A stretch of DNA of 64,000 nucleotides from Holacanthus passer. Taxonomy: Eukaryota > Chordata > Actinopteri > Pomacanthidae. The DNA is taken from assembly GCA_025331565.1 (NCBI GenBank), contig JAFREQ010000156.1:161001-225000 (forward strand), written 5' to 3'. The notes below the pieces were generated by a model. It did not search any database and was not told the DNA's origin. It saw only the letters and a program-made list of their open reading frames with translations. The translations under genes were made by a program, and so were the position numbers. Shown one piece after another: positions 1-11,836 of this stretch (the first letter of the stretch is position 1; each line of letters starts with the position of its first letter).

Positions 1-94
1 TCACGATGTGAACTCTGTTCCGCAGGGCTCTGCTCAGCAGACATGCGCACAAGCTGCCGGTCAGACCCGCTCCCACGATCAGAACCCGGGTCAT
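1..94 (-). CDS. rnls: renalase, first coding exon (5' part of gene, cut by window edge)
   Basis: Read on the minus strand from the ATG at 94-92, the exon encodes a peptide starting MTRVLIVGAGLTGSLCA. This matches the N-terminus of vertebrate renalase, an FAD-dependent oxidase of alpha-NAD(P)H isomers. GAGLTG is the GxGxxG nucleotide-binding loop of the Rossmann fold, at residues 8-13. Frame stays open to position 1 (about 31 codons), so the donor is either at the very edge or outside the window. In human, RNLS lies beside the acid lipase cluster, and here the next gene is an acid lipase facing away, so synteny supports the call. The rest of the gene is to the left. Confidence 0.88.
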   Translation of the reverse strand, partial: MTRVLIVGAGLTGSLCACLLSRALRNRVHIV

Positions 95-1250
95 GTTCAG
101 AACCGGGTGTTAACGGATCCGGTCCGGGTCGTGTTCGGGTCCAGAGCTGAAAGTTAAACTCACCTTCGGGTTACAAAACAACTGAACGAAGGTGGGCGGC
201 AACAAAACTAACCCGGAACAGAATGCACGACTGTGAGACAACACCCTTTCAAAATAAAGGTCTCATCACCTCCAAATAAATGAGAACCGGCCATTTAGAA
301 AATGACTTTAAAAAACATTAATGTTTGGTTGTTGTTTCATGAAAAGTCAAAGAAACTAAATGAACGTCAAAGTAAAATGAATTGATGCCTTCAGTCTTTC
401 TTCTGTCCACTTTATGTTTTTAACTACATCAAGTACTTGTACTTCATACTTTCTAATTGTACTTCACTAAAAAAAAAACACGATATTGGTACACAGTATT
501 AATACACAGTACTGACACACAGTACTGATCATCCAGTTTTGGAGTTTTTCACAGTTTAAAGAATTTCCCAGTTTGGGACAAATAAAGTACATCTATCTAT
601 CTATCTAAACTGAAATTGTTCATTTGTCCCATTAAAAGAGGCTAAAGACATATTTTCAAAATAATCGTGTTTGACCATATAAAACACATTTTGTGTTGAA
701 TATTTGGGTTTAATTTCACAAATAGTCAAGCAACATACATAAATAAGAAACACATGTATGTCAACATAAACATTTAAATATGTAAAAAACAAACAAACAA
801 CAAAACAAACGTTTCTGAATATAAATATATGAACATATATTTTTTGAGGAGAGGATATTGGATCAAATAACAATATCAGTATCAGTAATTATCAGAAAAT
901 CAATAAATAAATATATGTTCGTGTATGTAAAAACATGTAATTAAATATTTACGGTGTGTTCACATATCAGATTTTCCCGTGAGATATTTTTTAATTCAGT
1001 TTGTTTCTTTACGGTCACATATTGTGCTTTTATTCTGAAGGAGAGTACTTTAGACTCGAGTTAAGGTTTTTTTTTTGTTCATTTATTTACTTTATTGACT
1101 GTTATATTGTGTTTTTTGTATTTTATTTAGCCCAGTTCAGCTGATTTTCCGACCTGAAGGTTTCCGGTCTATGTGTGTGAAAACTGTGTGATTGATCAGC
1201 GGAAAACAAACAGTTAATTTCTGTAATTTCTGCCTGACTTCTTTATTTGA
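95..1250. other. intergenic region between rnls and the lipase (head to head)
   Basis: No coding exon is visible. The stretch is AT-rich after about position 240. At 545-606 it holds a LINE-type 3' tail: a 'gggacaaataaag' motif followed by a short (ATCT)n run, as in many fish non-LTR elements. Both neighbouring genes are transcribed outward, so promoter elements for each are expected here. Confidence 0.6.
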
Positions 1251-1387
1251 CCAATCACAGAGAGGTACTCCCTCTGACGTCACAGTCTCTCTTCCGCCTG
1301 TTCAGGAAAAAAACGATTCAGATGATCAGAAATAGGTTAAAGATCACCAGCACAGACCTTCAGAGACCAGCACAGACCTGCGGACAG
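1251..1387 (+). promoter_or_regulatory. lipf: putative lipase promoter and untranslated exon 1
   Basis: A CCAAT box at 1251-1255 is followed 20 bp later by a perfect CRE palindrome, TGACGTCA, at 1275-1282. A probable untranslated exon then ends at a good donor (cggacag|gtgagt) at about 1386/1387. The first coding exon at 2527 begins exactly after an AG acceptor, so an upstream non-coding exon is required, and this is the best candidate. CCAAT plus CRE suggests cAMP/CREB-type control. The transcription start is not defined by sequence alone. Confidence 0.5.
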
Positions 1388-2465
1388 GTGAGTGTTTAAA
1401 AACGTTATTAACGTGTTATGAACTCTTTTTTATCATCCTGTGAACCGTTCATGTGACTTTCAGCTGTTTGAAACAGACAGAACTCCATTAATGTTTCTGT
1501 TGTTTTAACAGTTTCTGTCCTGGTGTTTATGCTTAACTATAGTTTTATTTATATACTTTTATTTTTTACCACAGAAACAACAGAGAAAACTTCAAAGTGT
1601 TAAATTTGACACAAATGATGTTAAAACAGCTTGAAAGGAAACTTCAGACCAACAGAAATCAGATGATGGAAAAATGGCTCCTTTTATTTATTAGTCAAAG
1701 TTTCTCACGTGACCTTCATCACTTCAGTTTCAAAAAACCTTGTTGAAACATTAAATCCAGAATCTGATCACAGAAACCGTCTGAAGTCTTTAGGTTTGTC
1801 TTCACTGAACAAACAGTCTGAGAGTTTTGCTGCTGATATCAGCTGATCAAAGTCCATCAGACCAACAAACACAAGAAACTGTTTCTCAGGTCTGACCTGG
1901 TTCATGATGACATCATCCACGTGTTCACATTCAGGTGTGACACCTGACGTCACTGACGATCATTAAATCGTTGTCATGTTGTCTGATAATAACACTGATT
2001 AAATAACGGGAAGCTGCTCAGGACGTTTCAGCTCCTCGTGTTTGATCCATGAACCAGATACAGCGAGACACAGCACCGGTCCAGGTCTGATCACCTGACT
2101 GTAACATGTCACATGATGATTATGATCAGTCTCCATCATGTGATCCTGTCGACTCTGCTGAACATGAACACTGTTCTCATTCACTCATTCATTCAAATCA
2201 CTGCTGTTTTCTTCCATCACTGTTAAGCTGCTGTCAATCAAACTCACCTGTAGATGTTTCAAATTAAAAGTCACCAGAAGAAGGAGGAAGATTAATGAAG
2301 CCTCTTAACTGAAATCATTTAATTGATGGTAACAAAGTCGAAGCTCCTGGATACAGTGTTCAAAGATGTTTACCCACAATGCTTATAGTCACAGCAGATC
2401 ATCCCCAATCATATTAGAACTGTACAAGTACTGCTGACATGGTGTAATGAATCCTGAGCTCATCA

Positions 2466-2468
<3 letters not shown>

Positions 2469-2520
<52 letters not shown>
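2469..2520 (+). repeat. (TG)n microsatellite used as acceptor tract of the first coding exon
   Basis: About 25 TG units run directly into 'tcatag', the acceptor of the lipase exon at 2527, in place of a normal pyrimidine tract. Confidence 0.9.
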
Positions 2521-2522
<2 letters not shown>

Positions 2523-2526
2523 ATAG

Positions 2527-5500
2527 ATGATGTTGTGTGTTGTGGTGTGTGTGTTGATGCTCTCCGGTCTCATCCACGCTGGACCGACTGACAGCTCATC
2601 TGTTCTGAGACTCTCTGATGTCCACCGACGCTCAGATCCACGGCACCAGAAGCTGGACCCTGAAGTGCACATGAACATCGTGAGTACACACATACACACA
2701 GTACTCACAGTCTGAGTTCTCTCTCAAATTGTATCAGAGGTCAGAGATGAAGCAGAACCTATTCTTCCTGTTTCGTCTGTGTGTTAAAGTTGAACTGAAG
2801 GAGGAAGAACAAAAAATGTTTCTATCATCAAATCACTGTGAAATAAAAACGACACGTGTACATGAACTGAAGAATTGTGATTTTTCTGTTAGAAATATAT
2901 ACATGCGGATATGAAAATACACAGGTGATTGACAGGCGACAGGATCTGTGTGGATGTAGGTTTATCAAACCTGCAGTGAAACACATGGGGGATGTGGGGG
3001 ATGGTTTCCTGCAGTTGGTGATGTCCTACAGGCCTCTCCAAACTGATGCAGGATCGTTAGCTGAAAATCTCTTTCAATGTGTTTCTGGCCTGGTTGTACA
3101 GACTTCCGTAAATCTCCTCCTCGGCCTGACGAAGCTGCCAGAGTTTAGCTGTCAACCAGGGTTTGTTGTTCGATGTGCAAAAGGTTTTAGTGAGCATACA
3201 CATGTCCTCACAAATACTGATGTAAGATGTCACAGTGTCAGTGAGCTCATCCAGGTCTGTAGCTGCAGCCTCAGAAACACTCAGATCAGTGCAGTCAAAG
3301 CAGGTCTGTAGTTCCAGCTTTGCCTCGATGGTCCGTCTCTTCACAGTCTCGATCACAGAAATGGTCCAGAGTGGTTTTTCCCTGGTCGGACACTTCGTGT
3401 GTGTCTGTATTCTGGTGGTTCATGGCTGAGGTCTGGGCTATTAAAGTCCCCGACAACAATGAGCGGGGAGTCTGGGTAGTTATGCTCCATGTTAGTTACC
3501 TGCTCAGCCAGGTGCTGTAGCGCCTCACACAGGCCTGAGGTGGGATGTAAACACTGACCAGAATAAACAAGGTGAATAAACAAGGTTTTACAGTCTATGA
3601 AAACAGTCTCTAATTGAGGAGTGCATGATTTCATTAACACTGACATCTGTACAGTGACCATCATTAATGTAGAAGCTGATTCCGCCTCCCCTCGTTTATG
3701 TGGTCCGCTTAGAGGACTTGGAAACCTGTCAGGTGGAATGTTGACTCCGACATGTGCTCCCAAAACCAGGTCTTACTAAAGCACAGAGCAGCAGATCTGC
3801 AAAGGTCCGTGTTTGTTGAGGAGCAGCAGTTCATCCATCTTGTTGGCCAGAAAGCCGACGTTTGCCAGATGAATGGTCAGGAAGGCAGTTTGAACTCTGC
3901 GCTGTTAAACGAGCGCTCCAGCTGGTTTCCACCCATCTGTGTGTAATCTGACCACACAGAGCTGCTGCTCCTCCAACCAGAACCTCGGTTAACTTGAACA
4001 ATTAAACAAGGGTAGAAAAAGTACCAGAGGGCGGCACTGAGGTGACATCTGACAGCTGTAAATCAGATGGACCTCATAAGTGTAGTAACGTCTGCGTGTG
4101 TGTGTGTGTGTGTGTGTGTTTAGATGGAGATCATCAGAAGGTGGGGTTACCCTGCAGAGGAACATGAGGTGGTGACGGAGGACGGGTACATCCTGGCTGT
4201 CAACAGAATCCCACAGGGACTCCAACACACTCCAGGTCAGACACACACATTAACATACAAATATATATGTATATGTGTCTGTCATTTTAAAAACTGATCA
4301 TGTTTTGTTTGTTCAGTCTTAATCTGTAAAGTAATTAAAAGTGTTTCATCAAAATTTTCAATAAAAAATTTTTGGCCTCAGAGTCAAATGATCGAATTGT
4401 CGGCGGAAACAGAAACGAGTTCTTCGTTGTAGTGAAACTCTAATGACATCATGTATACAGGAATAAAAGACTGTGTGTGCTCATTCTACACAGCTAGTAC
4501 TTTAATCTGAAGTACATGTTGCTGATAATACTTAGTACTTTGAATTACATTTTTATGGACAAATACAGATGTTTTATTTTATTAACAGAGTATTCTCACC
4601 CACTGTGTGTACTGGTACTGTACTGCTACAGAAACCAGGTTTAAGGTTTCAACTGTCTGTTAGAATCTGATCTTTTAAATCAGGTTTTTTATTTCCAAGT
4701 ATTTTTGGACTTTTAGTCTTTATTAGAGAGATGACAGTGGACATGAAGAGAGAGGGACTCAGACCAGCTCAGCATGTTAGACCTGTGGCTGGTTTCATGT
4801 GTCCTGCAGGTCCGAGACCCGCTGTCTTCCTCCAACATGGTCTCCTGGCTGCAGGCAGTAACTGGATCACCAACCCGCCCAACTCCAGTCTGGGCTACGT
4901 GCTGGCCGACGCCGGGTACGACGTGTGGATAGGAAACAGCCGAGGAAACACCTGGTCCAGGAAACACAAAACCCTCACACCGGACCAGGAAGACTTCTGG
5001 AGGTTCAGGTACAAACATCTGTCTGACATCACATCACCTGAAAAGAAGGGAATAAATGAGTGACTTTATAAGGTTGAGCATGAACCAGTAATACATGTTT
5101 CCTGTGGCTCTCTGCCTCTGCAGCTATGATGAGATGGCTCTGAAGGATCTTCCAGCTGTCGTAAACCACATCCTGAAGGTGACGGGTCAGGAACAGATCT
5201 ACTACATCGGACACTCTCAGGGAACCACTATAGGTAACACACACACACAAAGTTAAAAAATTGGTTTATTTTGAAAAACATGAGTCAACAGTATTCAGAA
5301 GCAGCTGAAATGTACAGTGGCCCGGAGAGCTCATCACAATAAGTACAACACAGTAGTAATTATTCTCTGTGTCTTATTTCCCAGCATTCATAGCGTTCTC
5401 CATGCTGCCAGAACTTGCCAGTAAGATCAAGCTGTTCTTTGGTTTGGCTCCTGTAGCAACCGTAGCGTTCACAGCTAGTCCCATTACCAAAATGTCTGTC

Positions 5501-7892
5501 CTCCCCGAGTTCCTCATCTGGGTAAGAACTGACGAGTCATTATCATCTGACTGGCTCATTAGTTGACTGATCTGTCTGTGTTGATGTACTGATAATGTAC
5601 TGATGATGTCCATTAGGACCTGTTTGGGAGGCGGGACTTCCTGCCTCAGAGTCAAATGATCGAATGGTTTGCAGAACACGTGTGTGCGAAGCAGCTGCTC
5701 AGTGAGTTGTGTGGAAATTTGTTCTTCGTCCTCTGTGGCTTCGACGAGAAAAACCTCAACATGGTTGGTTAAAGACACACGCATCACTCACTCAATGATA
5801 ACCACTGCTTCTTCTTATTAACCCTTATATTTTAACAATGGAATATTTGTGTGTCACATGTTCTGGGGTTTCAAACAGGGAAGTTATTTATGTAAAAATC
5901 TTAACTTTAGGTTTTATGTTGACCCAAATGATCTCAACTCAAGGTCCACTCACTAGCTTTCTGGAGCATTTGGCCACATCTTGAAGCAGTTATCAGTCCA
6001 ACCAGCTGGCGTTCAGTATATAGTTTCATGTTATCTCTATTTGCTGATGGAGACCATGAGATGTGGTCAAAAGCTCAGGTACAGGTAGTGTTTGTCACAA
6101 ACAGCAGAAACTGACTTGAGTTTTTTTCCAGACTCGGACTCCAGTCTACACCACACACTGTCCTGCTGGGACCTCAGTCCAGAACATGATCCACTGGGCT
6201 CAGGTAACACACACACGCACACACACATCTGTCTGTCTGTTCTATATTTGTGAGGACGAACATCATGCATTCCCTAACCTCTAACCTGAACCTTGAAGAG
6301 CAACTTGAACATGCCCCCTTCACAAATTCATAAAATGCATCAGTCATGGAAATGAATGTATGAAGTTTTATGAGGATGCTCATAATAACAAACTACAGGA
6401 CATGACATCATAAAGCATCTCACTCTGCCCACCTAAACCTCAGACCTATGATAAAAGAAGAAGTGATAAAGTTTGATCTGAGTTGTTGTTGCTGTTTTCA
6501 GGCAGTTCATGGAAGGAAGCTGATGGCCTTTGACTTTGGAGCTGCAGGGAACATGAAACACTACAACCAGGTTAGACTCTGATCAGAGTCCACACCACCT
6601 GAGACCTGAGTCCAGTCCCTTTAAGTACAGTTATCAGTTTTTAGAGATGAAGTCCTGTGGGTTCACTTAGTCCACTATGAAGGAACAGAAACACTGAAAC
6701 TATGTGAAATACTAACATTCTGCCTCCTACACACTCAGTCAGTCTGTAGTGCATCCTGAGTAGTACATCAGTGATGAAGTATGTCATTACCAGCAGACTG
6801 AAGTACACTGAAGTACACTCAAACAAGACAGTCATGTGATGAAGCCACATGACATCCGGACATTTCTCGTGTACACAAGAGTTGGAACAGGCTTCATATT
6901 GAAATTCATAATGACATTGTCTGACTGTAGCCACTCATTCTGTTTACTTTCTGTCTGTCTCTCTGTCCTCTATGTGTCCTGTCCTCAGTCTACCCCCCCT
7001 CAGTACCGCGTCCAGGACATGAAGGTTCCCACCGCTCTGTTCTCAGGGGGTCAGGATACATTGGCGGACCCCAAAGACATGGCTGTCCTCCTCACTCAGG
7101 TGAGTCCTCTGATCCAATGAGGTCAGAGGTCACAGGTGACAACATTAAGTCAGAACCAGAACCAGTAAACACACGTCTCCACAATTCAGTCACTTTGATG
7201 ACAGCAGCATCTGGTCGATGTCAGCTCTGAACCAGCTGATCAGTGTTGAAGGGTTGATGGAAAGTTCTGTCTCTTAGAAAGCCTGTTGACGTCCCTCTAG
7301 GATGGAGAGAGTTGTCCCTGTGGTGATGGTTGGATGTAAACACCGACCAAACAGAAGGAGACAAACTCATGGGGGAGTAGAAAGGTTTATAGTTGATGAA
7401 AACTAATTCCAGGTCAGAACAGTGCTGCAGGATCACTGTCAGTATGAAAAGAGATTCCTCCACCTTTCAGAAAGTCTGTGTCTCAGTCTGCTCCGAAGAG
7501 TTGAAACCTGCTGCAGCTCAGAGTCCAGCATCGAGCCACAGCCACATCTCGGTGAACTTTAGTTACATCTTCATCACAACTTCATTGATGAATGTTATGA
7601 TTATGATGAAGATCTTGCTTATACTGTCAGAATTATGAAGTGTAGAGGTTAGGAGACAATATGAATTCTAAAAAGATTCCAGAAAGTAATTCATCAATAG
7701 TCATTACAACTATCAAAGAAGGCCTGTCTGACTCTCTGTCTGTCTGTCTCTCTCTCTATCTGTCTGCAGGTGTCAAACCTGATCTATCATCAGCACATTG
7801 AACACTGGGAACATTTGGATTTTATTTGGGGTCTGGATGCTCCTAAATTGATGTTTCCCTCCATCCTGAAGCTGCTGCAGGAACACCACTAG
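2527..7892 (+). CDS. lipf: acid lipase (gastric / lysosomal acid lipase family)
   Basis: Ten coding exons: 2527-2679, 4124-4235, 4810-5008, 5124-5233, 5385-5521, 5617-5763, 6132-6203, 6502-6570, 6989-7099 and 7770-7892. They give 410 aa, against 398-399 for human LIPF and LIPA. Every junction keeps frame with GT-AG sites; the exon 6 donor is a weak GTTGGT. Residues 1-18 are a hydrophobic signal peptide, so the enzyme is secreted or lysosomal. The AB-hydrolase lipase core includes HGLLA, the nucleophile elbow GHSQG (Ser186), GGQD (Asp356) and EHLDF (His385), the expected catalytic triad. It should hydrolyse triacylglycerols or cholesteryl esters at acid pH. The C-terminal part resembles LIPA as much as LIPF, so the paralogue name is tentative. 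The position next to rnls matches the human LIPJ/LIPF end of the cluster. Confidence 0.93.
2940..3945 (-). mobile_element. degraded non-LTR retrotransposon (LINE) ORF2 endonuclease fragment
   Basis: Broken minus-strand frames in the first coding intron of the lipase carry apurinic-endonuclease features of fish LINE ORF2. From 3890 downward they read ANKMDELLLLN, then SPLIVVGDFNSPDLS near 3460 (the conserved GDFN endonuclease motif), then NKPWLTAKLWQLRQAEEEIYG near 3140. Stops and frameshifts separate the pieces, so the copy is dead and has no intact reverse transcriptase here. It is antisense to the lipase. The family is not certain (jockey/CR1/L2-like). Confidence 0.8.
4095..4119 (+). repeat. 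(TG)n tract ending in the acceptor of lipase coding exon 2
   Basis: A (TG)n run is followed by 'tttag' and the exon at 4124. It is the second lipase acceptor in a row that follows a TG repeat. Confidence 0.85.
7195..7470 (-). mobile_element. probable second LINE endonuclease relic in lipase intron 9
   Basis: A minus-strand frame contains CSDLELVFINYKPFYSP, similar to the segment that precedes the GDFN motif in fish LINE ORF2, and comparable to LETVFIDCKTLFIHLVYSG in the 2940-3945 element. It is short and decayed, so the call is tentative. Confidence 0.35.
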
Positions 7893-7900
7893 AGGGCGCC
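7886..7900 (+). promoter_or_regulatory. CTCF core match overlapping the lipase stop codon
   Basis: CCACTAGAGGGCGCC fits the vertebrate CTCF core CCASYAGRKGGCRSY at all 15 positions. The TAG inside it, at 7890-7892, is the lipase stop codon. Occupancy is untested. Confidence 0.55.
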
Positions 7901-10443
7901 ACACTGACCAGGTGTGCATGTGTGTGAGGGAGAGAGAGAGACAGGGGAGATACTGTGACCATGTACACACCTGTACTACAGTTCGGGTACTACAGTACTA
8001 GTATTACATGTGAGGTGGACCGACGTGTGTTCTATAAGTTTTAATGAGAAAAATGAACAAGTGCATTTTATGACTAAGACCAGCACCCTGTATATGTGTG
8101 TGTTTTAAATTTGAATGTCGTCAGTGTGAAAACAATTTGTACCCACCAGCTCCATCACACTGTTACATTGAGGCTTCAGCCACTGAAAAGCTGCTGTAGT
8201 TTCACTTTTTATTCTGAGTTTAAACTGTTTCAATCTGGTGAAGCTTTCAAACATCAGCATGTTGGAATTATCATTGATGGCATGTTCACAATCAATTATT
8301 CACTTTGGACTCTTCATACATCAACATTATATCACAGTCACAAATGAACAGAGAGGAAGAGAAACTGCTGTTTAAATGTTTAAACTCTTAGTCTGTACTA
8401 TAAACTGCTGCTGGACACAGGAACAAACCTGGAATCTGTGAAACGTGAGAAACCTGTTCAAACATTTCTGATGAACTTCACCAAACGTCCATGTGACCGG
8501 CTGAAAGTGTCACATTTTTATTTCAGTGTTTTATCATGTGTGAAGAAATACTTTTCTGAATACAAAACATTTTTTGAAGTAATATTCTGAATAAAACCTG
8601 TGTGTTGCATCATATTTATATATACAGCTCTGCTCCATGGTCTTTAAATGCTCTCTCACACACCAGTCTAGAATGTTCTCCTTCAACTTGTACTTAATGG
8701 TATTCTTATTGTGAAAATGTGAGAGCTGATCTGACTTTGTGCAGAGAGAAGTTGAAAATTTTCTCATTCACTTCAATACAGTCAGTTCTATCATAGCAGC
8801 ATCTGGTGGCCATTAGAGGAACTGCAGCCAGACACACGTCATCTCCAAGTTAGCTACATTAGCAGCGTGGCTAAAGAACTCTCCTAACGCTAATGTGCTC
8901 ATATTTGCATCATGAACACTGATAAGGTTTTAAAAAATTAATGTATGTGTTCAGTATTAGTCAATTAGTTAAAGGACCTGTCAATCAATTTAAGAGGGGC
9001 CGCAGCATCCGATCATGTTGCTTGAATTGTGGTGGGTGGGGTTAAGCTTTTATTTACATTTGGATTAACTGTGGCTTTAAAATAATCTGTGACACTTTTT
9101 CTGAACCAGTCAATTAAACTAATGAATCAAAAACACTGTTTTTTATTAATAACCACATTCATTCAGTTCTGAAATAAACAAAAGTTTTATTTGAAATTTA
9201 TCAGATCAGTTTGTACGTTACATTCTTATCCAAACAGTTCAGCTGTGATTGTAGCTTCTATTGATCTTCATTCATTTTCTGAGATATTCTCTTTGGTTTC
9301 ATCATAAATCATTTAACGTATTATTGTCTTTCACATGAAAATCAAGCTCATGTCTGTGTTTTTGGGTCATCACCTCTTTACATTTCTGTTTACAGTCAGA
9401 CTTGAGTTGTTTAAGGTCGACTTTTCTCTCTCTTTTGACTTGTTTTAGATCATAAACCTTTTCTTTAAAGTGTCACTACAGTATTTATATACAAATGTAG
9501 TAAAATTTTGTGTCTGGATGTTTTTTCTGCTGTTTGGAACCAAACTCAGAGAGAAATGGATTCATTTGCAGGTAAAAAACAGAATTCACTTAGCCCATAA
9601 AAAAAACTCTCTTCTCTTTATCTCTTCTTGTCTCCGAATGTGCTGAAGCAGCTCAGCATGTCGGATGAAGTAGATGCTCTTGTGTGATTGAATGCAATTA
9701 TTGGAAATTGTTTTACATAAAAGCGGCAGTTAAAAAAGGTATTATTATGTAAATGAGTTGCAACAGAAATGTCCTGTAACAGTAAACCATCTCCATCTTC
9801 CCAAGTGTTTTCTGTCAATAACTGAGCCCTGAAAACTTTTGTTAAAGCAAGAGAAAAAAACGCTCAATGTCATAACATTTCATCCTTTCAAAAAAAAACA
9901 TTAATTTGCAGCAGTTACTTGAAATTTTCCACCAAATTTTATAGTTTTTTCAGATAAAATTCTTATGACCAAATATAATATAATAATATATATATATATA
10001 TATATATAATATATATATAATATATAATATAATAATATAATAAAGACTTTGGTAAAGAACAACAGCTGCTGCAAAAGATTCCTGGACTTTCCTGTTTTTA
10101 GACAATTTTAGGACCAACAAAATTAAAGCACTTTTTTCCATCATAAATGCTTTTTAAAACACTGAGGACAAGAACTCAGAGATGATTTGCTCACTCGTTA
10201 TAAGAACATGAGGTTCCTTGTATGTCCTCCTGTCTGTCTGTCTGTCCTCCTGTCTGTCTGTCTGTCCTCCTGCCTGTCCGTCTGTCTGTCTGTCTGTCTG
10301 TCCTCCTGCCTGTCTGTCTGTCCTCCTGTCTGTCTGTCCTCCTCCTGTCTGTCCGTCCTCCTGTGTGTCCTTCTGTCTGTCTGTCTGTCCGTCCGTCTAT
10401 ACGGCTGTCCGTCTGTCTGTCCTTCTGTCTGTCTGTCTGTCTG
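7893..10443. other. lipase 3' UTR and tail-to-tail intergenic region with ankrd22
   Basis: No further exons are seen. An AATAAA at 8590-8595 is a plausible lipase polyadenylation signal about 700 nt after the stop. A (TA)n-rich stretch occupies about 9968-10045. The rest is AT-rich with no recognisable gene. Confidence 0.5.
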
Positions 10444-10445
10444 TC
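10221..10445 (+). repeat. (CTGT)n compound tetranucleotide array abutting the ankrd22 stop codon
   Basis: Runs of ctgtctgt broken by cctcctgt and ccgt variants fill about 220 bp, ending at the TGA of ankrd22 (10446-10444). In the ankrd22 transcript this is (ACAG)n at the start of the 3' UTR. The long Ser/Val/Cys/Leu frames across it are repeat artefacts. Confidence 0.9.
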
Positions 10446-11805
10446 AGTGTGTCTTCTTCAGCATGTTGATGATCTTCTTGAACTTCAGTCTGGTGGCGAT
10501 GTCCAGCGCCGTTTCTCCGTCCTGTAGAAGAAGAAGAAGAAGAAGAAGAATATACGTCAGGATTCAGAGTCTCATCAAGTGCCAGGAAGTTTTGTATGAT
10601 TTTGCGTCATGTGTTTTTGTACGTGCATTGTTTTGGATGTTGATGTTGGCGTTTTTTTCCAGCAGCAGAGGAACCAGACGATGACTTTTCTTCTGACAGA
10701 CGTAGTGAAGAGCCGTGTTTCCCTTCTGCACAAAAAACACATGTACCACTGAAAACACGACGTCCAATCACTGTGGACACTAGAGGAGGCAAATCCTGAT
10801 TACACCTACAGTATATATTTTTACTTCAGGAAAATTTTGAATGCAGGACTTTTACTTGTAACAGAGTATTTCTACTTTTATTGAAGTAAAAGATCTGAGT
10901 ATTTCTTCCAGCACCACTGACAGATGTGGAAGCAGTGATAAGAGCTGACGTGGACATGACTCTGCATCAAAGGGTCACAAAGTCAGTCAAGGTCAAAAAT
11001 TCATCGAAGGTTGGACTGGATGGACTCACTGTCATAGAGGAACCACGTGTCCACATTTTTCAGTTCTATCAGTAAGTCAAACTGGATGTTAAATATTCTA
11101 CTGGTATCAGCTCCTGCAGCATCTTCTTCAATAAAACACAAACAGCTGATCAATAGAGACCCGTATGTCGTCATTATCCTCCCATAGTGGCCATTTGTTT
11201 GATTTGTTAAAATTGTAAATACTTTTTTCAGCTTGTGTATACTTTTTACTATTTAACTTGTCTATCTCTTTCCTGCTGTACAATGTAAATTTCCCCACTG
11301 TGGGACGAATAAAGGTTTATCTTATAAAAATCACTTCCTGTTAGCTTCATATTCAGGAGTCGTATTATAAAAGATTAATAGTTTCTTCTGTCTGTCTGTG
11401 TCAACAGAGACTCGTCCATCTCTGGACTGACACGAATGTTGGAAGTGTTTTATCTCCTCAGTCTGAGACTCACTGAGAGCTGCTCAGTAATGAGCTTCAA
11501 CATGTCAGAGTTTTGTAGAAAAACAAAAAAATGAACGTTTCTGTTCATTTTTCTGTTTTATCTGTCAACAAAACAATCTAGTAATATCAGTTTTCTTAAC
11601 CTGTGAAAATTTTTAAAAGCTACATAAGAACCAGTTTGAACTAAAACTAAATTGAGTCAACAGCATGAAGCCGTTTGAACTGATGAGCAGCTGCTGAACA
11701 TTATGATGGAAACTACAGACAAACTCACATAGTCGACAGCATCGATGTTCACGTCACTGCTCAGCACCGACTGCAGCAAGACCACGTTCTGCCTCTGCTT
11801 CTGCA

Positions 11806-11836
<31 letters not shown>

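Noticed and set aside
2877..3311. 144-codon plus-strand frame in the first lipase coding intron
   Set aside because: It is antisense to the LINE endonuclease relic and has no domain.
10187..10684. Long Ser/Val/Cys/Leu-rich open frames on the plus strand
   Set aside because: They are translations of the (CTGT)n array; the real coding sequence here is ankrd22 exon 6 and exon 5 on the minus strand.
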